Assembly (NCBI RefSeq): GCF_010389155.1
Contig: NC_057769.1
Span: 35,387,548 to 35,451,547 of the forward strand
Reading direction: 5' to 3'
Length of the DNA: 64,000 nucleotides
DNA from: Erigeron canadensis
Lineage: Eukaryota; Streptophyta; Magnoliopsida; Asterales; Asteraceae
Shown here: positions 57,686-64,000 of the stretch, in pieces
Layout: the number at the start of each line of letters is the position of its first letter
Numbering within the stretch: the stretch's first letter is position 1
Made by a program: the position numbers and the translations under genes
Notes under the pieces: model-generated
Seen by the model: only the letters and a program-made list of their open reading frames with translations
Database searches by the model: none
What the model was told of the DNA's origin: nothing

Positions 57686-58699
57686 GGCCAAAGTATCTTT
57701 TTTTCGTCGATGTGGTTTTTCGAATAAGCATTTTTCATCTACGTTATTACTTTTGGCTAAAATCATATATGTAGTTTGCATTTCGTCTATGCCGTTATAA
57801 CTTTACTGTTAACCCCCTCACATGCAAGTCACATGAGGGGCATTTTCGCCTTTTTATAGAGCTGAGTGCAAAAATCGTCCTTATGGTTTGTCGTTTTTGC
57901 ATTTTTTATCCTCGTCATTAACAAATCTAGAAGAACTTTTCAAACAAAACAAACAAAAATTACAAATAACAATTTAATACAAACAAAACAAAAAGCTATA
58001 TACCTATATTTGAGGATTTGGTCAATCACTTTCAAATGCAAACACGTACATACAATGTATTAAATACCGGAATTATTACTTGTAATACCGGTATTAGATT
58101 GTACTCCGGTATAACTATATCCGCTATTTTTTGGTATTAACATTCCGGTGTTTCTGGTATTCTCATTTTTTATTTTTTAAATTTTTAAAAAAATTATTTT
58201 TATAATACTTTAATGTTATTTTTTTTTTGTAATTTGTGAACTTTCTTATATTTTGTTATAAAATACCTATTTGGTATTTTTTTTTTGTGAATTGTAATTA
58301 TATTTTGACTATTTCCGTTAAATTGTAAGTTTTATAAGTTTTTTTTTATAAAAATAAAATAAATTAAATTAGCCGTATCGACCGGTATTAAATTAGATCC
58401 TCATATGTAGGTATATACAGGTTTTTAATTTGAGTTTATTTTTGATTAAATTTTTGTTTCGAGGTTTATTTACAAGGATGAAAAATACAAAAATGACAAA
58501 CTATAAGAACGAATTTTGCACTTAACCATAGGGACAAACCATGAAAATGGGTGAAAAGACATAAATGCCCCTCACGTGAGGGGGTTAATGGATCCAAGGA
58601 CGAAATGCAAACCATATGGATGATTTTAGCCAAAAGTTAACGGCAAGGATGAAAAGTGTTTATTTGAAAAACAACAGGGACGAAAAAAGTACTTCGGCC
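57686..58699. mobile_element. Mutator-like element with very long inverted repeats
   Basis: ATTAAAAAT (9 bp) flanks at 57677-57685 and 58700-58708. The ends GGCCAAAGTATC and GGCCGAAGTACT (opposite strand) begin inverted repeats that I can follow for roughly 300 bp, through CCCCCTCAC, GCATTT, AGTGCAAAA and TATATACCTA. The central loop of about 370 bp has scattered ACCGG/CCGGT motifs. No transposase. The frames at 57567-57800 and 57866-58063 are shadows. Confidence 0.9.
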
Positions 58700-58708
58700 A
58701 TTAAAAAT

Positions 58709-59863
58709 TTAAAATGTACGTAATATATTAGGTTTCAAACAATATGGCGTTTGGTAGAGGAATCATATATAACGAAATGTAATTAAGAATGGAGAGAGTG
58801 AAAAATTGAATGAGTGATTTGTTTTTTTTTCATTCTCACTCATTTTCTACTATTTAATTATTTATAAAGAATGAGAAGAATGGAAATTTGGTAGAAAATA
58901 TATATCAAACATATAAATTTATGTAATGTGTCGTTTATATTATGTGGTTTTAAAAGTTGCGAACTACCCGCGAATGTCGGAAGGTTTAGCATACCCTGTT
59001 TTAACCGTATGGACGTTAGGGAGCTCATGGTTCACTAGATCTCTAACTTAAACTCCTCAATGCGAAACCCTATATCACCAAAGTTGAAGCAGAGACGTAC
59101 ACGAGAAAATTCACTTAAACCCATCATAGTTAGTTGCCAGGTTATGTTAGTTATATATATCATATGATAATTAAGGACACTTCTTTTTGTAGAAAATCGA
59201 TGGATGGCGTGGCGCATTTTAGTGAACATATCGGGAATGCCAAAGGCCAAAATGTACAGTTACAACTATCGAATCGAATGGAAATTTTGATGATCGGTGA
59301 GCTCATTGAGTACGTACGTGGTTTTTGTGTAAAATAAACTAATATATTACTGTTTCCTTTTTTATCCACCTTGTCCAATGAGTTAAAAGTTTCATCTACA
59401 AATCAGCAAATTCTATATCTTCAACGTCATTTGAATTGTGATATTGACGTGACAATCCTATTCGGTAGTAATTAGTAGTGGAGTATTATATACTTATTAT
59501 TGACCAATAGAGTGATCGAGACCAATAGAAAATTAATTCTCTAACTTAAGAGTTCTGCTCTAAAACTATATAGTTATAAATGGAGTAATCACAAGCTTAT
59601 ATACATTCTTAGGGTTTATTTTTTTTTTTCCAAGTTGGGATATGGGTTTTACACCCAACACTAAGAATAGGCGAATACCTAAAACATCGCATTATTATGG
59701 AAATCCTAATTTTTGCTACTACAGGGAAACTTGAGCAAAACGGTGGCGACACTGGTGGTGATAGAGACGAGTAGTGTAAATTATTGATGTAAACTTAATT
59801 AATTTCATGTGAAACTAGTGGCATGTAGTCGGGCCACCAACTCAAAGAACAGGTTGCTTAACT
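58709..59863. other. Intergenic DNA left of Copia B
   Basis: 58740-58920 has MITE-like GGCGTTTGGTAGA and CATTCTCACTCATTT phrases without clear ends. The overlapping short frames at 59035-59378 on both strands show no domain. Confidence 0.45.
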
Positions 59864-60304
59864 TGTTAAAATTATATATATATATTTAGTCTTAATTCTG
59901 GAAATATACAAACTAGAGGGACCAAAATTGTATTATGAGTAAGCTGTTTTGCAGAATTATGACTTTGGACTAGAAGTGACAAGAGGAAGAAGATCAAGGG
60001 AGAGATGGTTATTCTGAAAAAGTGACTGTGTATACTGCATATAACCCATTTAGGCCTTAAGAACAAAATATACACACACACATCCATATATCGATATTCT
60101 GTATTTTTTTTTATCAATCTTGATCTTCAAGTTTAGGTAAATTGTTTGTAATAGAACTATTATCATTAGATAATAGATCCACAACAGAATAGTTGTGGTG
60201 GATTGTGGTTGTTTAAATCTGCTTGAGATCAGATTTGTGTTGGTTGTCTATTGTTGAATTGAGATTCAATAAGAGAAAGGTTGATTGTGTTTGAGTTTTT
60301 ATCA
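59864..60304 (+). repeat. Probable 5' LTR of Copia B
   Basis: 441 bp with TGTTAAAA/TTTTATCA ends. The right end is fixed by the primer site; the left end is inferred from the inverted ends only. Confidence 0.6.
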
Positions 60305-60317
60305 TGGTATTAGAGCC
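60305..60317 (+). promoter_or_regulatory. Primer-binding site of Copia B
   Basis: TGGTATTAGAGCC, directly after the LTR. Confidence 0.8.
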
Positions 60318-60825
60318 AGGTTACGAAAAACGTAATTGTGTTTAATCGAATTAAAATATTCTAATAATAATTTTAGGGTTGTTGATCGAATTTGGGGTTT
60401 TTTTTATTATAGATCTGGATTTTCAAACGGCGTATAATTATTAAATCACCGGTTGATTAATTATCTAGATTCATTCGTTTTCTGAAAACCCTAATTTTTT
60501 GAGAAAAATTAGGGTTACGAATTCAAGTTCTTATTGAAGAAATTTTTAGGTTTATTTTATTGACTAAGTGAATCAATAAATAAACCTAATCTCCTGGTTT
60601 ATTCACTGCAGATTTGTATTCAGATCCTACTACGATTATTGACTAAGTGAATCAATATATATATTTTTATTTCTGTTTCTATTGTGGTTAATTGAGATTA
60701 ATTACTTTTGAGTGGCTGTTAATTGAAATTAACTTGCTTATTTGTTTTAGTTATTCTGGTGCTGTTAATTGAGATTAACTTTGTTATTGCTTATTTGAAG
60801 ATATTTGCCTGTATTATATGCTAAG

Positions 60826-63800
60826 ATGGATGATGATAATCTAAGAGGCTATGGTTCTGGTTATGAGTCTGATGATACTGTTTTAAGTGATAATGTGACT
60901 AGGATAAGTAAGCTTGATGTGAGTCATCTTTTACATTTACATCCTAATGATTCTGCTTCCTTGACTGTTGTGTCTATTAAGCTTAAAGGTACTGAAAATT
61001 ACTCTGTGTGGTCTTGTGCTATGTTACTTGCCCTTGAAGGAAAAAATAAGACTGGTTTTATTGATGGCACATGTAGAAGGTCAAATACTGATGAAGTTTT
61101 AGGAAGACAATGGGATAGGGTAAATGCAGTTGTGTTAGGATGGATCCTTAATTCTATATCTGAGGAATTATTTCTTGGTCAAATTTTCTCTAAAAGGGCT
61201 TCTCATGTTTGGAAAGAATTAAAAGAAACTTATGATAAAGTTGATGGTTCTGTTACATTTAATCTGCATCATAGAATAAATTCTTTGTCTCAAAATGGTG
61301 CTACTCTAGCTGAATATTATCATAAATTGAATGCTATGTGGAAACAATTTGATGCTCTTGTTAAACTGCCTAGATGTACTTGTCATGCTGCTGAGGATTT
61401 TAAGAAACATAATCAACTTATAAAGTTAATGCAGTTTTTAATGGGATTGGATGATTCTTATATGCAAATTAGGAGCAATATCTTAACTAAAGAACCTTTA
61501 CCTGATGTTAGAAGTGCATATGCTATTATTTCTAGTGAAGAGTCACATAGGATGCTTGCTTATGGTAATTCTAGTGGGTCTCATAAAACTGGTACTTCTG
61601 CTTTTGCTTCTAATGTGCCTGCTAAGTCAAATTTTCAAAGGTTTCAATCTCAAAGTTCAAAATCTGACTTTGTTGAAAAAAAGAATAATAATACTGGTAG
61701 TTCTGTTATCGGTGATCACTGTGGTTTTAATGGACACACTATTGATAAATGTTTTAAAATCATTGGTTATCCTGCTAATTTTGGTAAAAAGAAATTTGGT
61801 CAAGATTTTAAAGGAAAAGGTGTTTCTAGCAATAATTCTGTTGAGAGGCATGCTTCTGGTTTACCTTCTTCTTCTTCTAGCACTGGTTTCACAGATGAAC
61901 AGTTTGCCACATTAGTCTCTTTGATCAAAGGAAATTATGAGAATAACAAGAATGTGCAAGTCAATATGGCAGGTACTATTATGAATAGACGTAAAATATT
62001 TAACTCAAATTTTAAAAGATTTTTCTGTTCTAATAGTATAATGCATGTTAAATTAGTCATAAAAAGATTTATTTGTGATTCAGGGGCTAATCAACATATG
62101 ACACACTCTGAAAAGTATTTAATTAATGTAGTTGATATTTCACATTTAAAAATAAAAGTTACTCATCCTAATGGAATTGAAACTTATATCACAAAAATAG
62201 GTGACATGATATTAACTGATAAATTAACTTTATTTGATGTCTTGGTTGTTCCTGAATATTGTGTAAGTCTTATGTCTATACATAAAGTGGCTAGGGATAG
62301 TAAGATGATTGTTGCCTTTGATGAGATAAATTGTTACTTTCTGTCCCAGGATTTGAGGGCAGAGAAGGTCTTGGGGACTGGTAGACAATATGATGGACTT
62401 TATTACTTTGATGAGAACAAAGGTAATATGTTTAAAAATTATTTGTCTGAAACAAAATGTTGTGTCTCAAAATTTATTTGGCATTGCAGACTTGGTCATC
62501 CTGCAGATCAAGTATTAGATGTTTTAAAACAAAGTTTGTTTTTTGAAAATTCTGAAAATTTTTATGTTTGTGATGTTTGTCAAAAGGCTAAACAAGCCAG
62601 AAAACCTTTTCCTCTTAGTGAGCATAAATCTGCTAGTTTGGGTGACTTAATACATTTAGATGTTTGGGGTCCCAATAAGGTGACTAGTAAAGATGGGTTC
62701 AAATATTTTCTTACAATTGTAAATGATTTCTCAAGTGCAGTTTGGGTTTATTTATTAATTAAAAACCAAAAATGAAGTTTTTGATTCTGTTGTTGTTTTT
62801 TATAATTTGGTTAAGACACAGTTTAATAGAAGGATTAAAATTCTTAGAAGTGATAATGGAGGAGAGTTTGTCAATAATCAGTTTAAAGGTTTTTGTGAAA
62901 AACAAGGTACTTGCATCAATCAACCTTAAGTTATACTCCACAACAAAATGGAGTGGCTGAAAGAAAACATAGACATCTGCTTAACGTTGCTAGATCCCTT
63001 CTTTTTCAGGGGGGGGGGGATACCTTTGAATATGTGGACTGAATGTGTTCTAACTGCTGTTTACTTGATTAACAGATTGTCTTCTTCTGTGTTAGGTGGA
63101 AAATCTCCTTTTGAACTTCTTTTTAAACATTCTCCTTCTTTGATGCATTTAAGGGCTTTTGGTTGTCTTGCTTATGCTAAAATTTTAAATGTGCATGATA
63201 AATTTGCTAGTAAATCTGAAAAGTGTGTATTACTTGGTTATGCTAATTCTCAAAAAGGTTATAAGTTGATTAGTCTTGAAAACAAACAAATTGTTTATTC
63301 TAGAGATGTTAAGTTTTTTGAAGACATATTTCCTTTCAAACAAAAGGTTTGTGAAAATAATGAACATTTTTTCCAAAAAGATTTAAATCATGAAAATTTT
63401 TTTAATGAGTATAATCTTGACAACTACCCTGATGATCCCTATGATGATGAAGGAGAAAATGACAATCCTAGTAAGGATGGCATATCTTCCTCTCATTCTG
63501 GAAGTACTTCGGGATCATCCAGTGATGGTGAGGATCATCCTTTACATCATGATCATGACCCTATAGTGTCTACTAATGAGAATGGAAGTAATGCAACCAC
63601 TGAGGAAAATACAAATCCTAAGGGTGATGGTTTAGTTGATAATCAAGATAATAATGTGATTAATTTAAGAAGGTCTGATAGAAATCCTGTTATGCCTATT
63701 AAATGTAAAGATTATATTGTTGGTTCTTCTTCTGTCGAGCCTGGTTATAATAGTCTTGTTAAAAACAGTAGTTGTAAATTTGGTTTGGAGAATTATGTGA

Positions 63801-64000
63801 ATTACTCTAAGTTGTCATTTGAGAATAAGTGTTTTGCGTCTCAGTTGAATAAAAGTACTCAACCTAATTCATTTTTTGAGGCTTCTAAATATGAATATTG
63901 GAATGAAGCTATTAATAAAGAAATGGAGGCTTTGTAGAGAAATGAAACTTGGGATTTGGTTGACTTGCCTGCTAATAGAAAACTTATAGGTTGCAAATGG
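60826..64000 (+). pseudogene. Copia B gag-pol, several frame breaks
   Basis: From ATG 60826 (MDDDNLRG) the frame covers gag, the protease (CDSGANQHMTHS) and the start of integrase (zinc site WHCRLGH, then CDVC; first aspartate in HLDVWGP). The gag knuckle reads GDHCGFNGHTIDKC, so its first cysteine is glycine. The frame closes at 62775 because of an extra A in a run near 62770. A second shift lies near 62930, before the AERKH segment. An 11-G run at about 63010-63020 breaks the frame again. After the open stretch to 63937 a TAG at 63935-63937 interrupts just before RNETWDLVDLP, where reverse transcriptase begins. The window ends there. It is not functional. Confidence 0.9.

Larger units (their letters stand above)
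59864..64000 (+). mobile_element. Ty1/Copia retrotransposon B, decayed, cut by the window end
   Basis: The probable 5' LTR is 59864-60304, starting TGTTAAAATTAT and ending TTTTTATCA. The primer site TGGTATTAGAGCC at 60305 fits initiator tRNA-Met. A leader of about 520 bp with repeated ATTGACTAAGTGAATCAATA (about 60558 and 60637) precedes gag-pol. The 3' half and 3' LTR lie outside, so the LTR start and the target duplication cannot be confirmed. Confidence 0.8.

Noticed and set aside
57567..58063. Two short plus-strand frames
   Set aside because: They run across the inverted repeats of the Mutator-like element.

Overview
The window reads as nuclear DNA of a flowering plant, probably a eudicot. 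The evidence is a spliced 843-residue plant-type elongation factor 2 gene, RD22-type BURP genes with a shared exon layout, Copia retrotransposons primed by initiator tRNA-Met, Au-like SINEs, Helitrons and several MITE classes. It is AT-rich and mostly transposon-derived. I cannot name the species; an asterid such as a member of the Asteraceae is only a guess.

Layout. The first 28 kb hold a cluster of four BURP genes and one BURP fragment. BURP1 (plus strand, 1637-4382) is intact and unusual: its usual spacer is replaced by 17 tandem copies of a segment whose invariant core is FPLLYS. BURP2 (minus, 5804-7491) has two frameshifts. BURP3 (minus, 15588-22313) has a premature stop and carries a 5.1 kb Copia element in intron 2. 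BURP4 (minus, 25918-27874) is intact and RD22-like. BURP2 and BURP3 lie in two copies of a tandem segmental duplication, so each copy shows the empty site for insertions found only in the other. That supports a Helitron (8612-9525), a 264-bp insert (5370-5633) and the Copia element. A nest of three transposons (hAT-like within Helitron within hAT-like) occupies 12079-14804. At 24005-24363 lies a retroposed unit with a 5S rRNA-like head joined to a tRNA-derived SINE.

From 28 to 64 kb the only intact host gene is eEF2 (41322-44084). The rest is Helitron-like pieces, two solo LTRs in the whole window, MITEs of the Stowaway, Harbinger and Mutator types, SINEs, a T-rich tandem array, a short mitochondrial atp1-like fragment, and a second, badly decayed Copia element running off the right end. 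The first exon of a mitochondrial ribosomal protein bL28 gene sits alone at 11632-11831.

Function. The candidate system of most interest is BURP1. Some BURP-domain proteins are copper-dependent autocatalytic peptide cyclases fused to repeated core peptides (burpitides: lyciumins, moroidins, cyclopeptide-alkaloid types). BURP1 has that architecture: signal peptide, repeated aromatic-ended core, intact BURP domain. Its core seems to derive from the short linker that precedes the BURP domain in its RD22-like neighbours. This is inference from sequence and needs chemistry to confirm.
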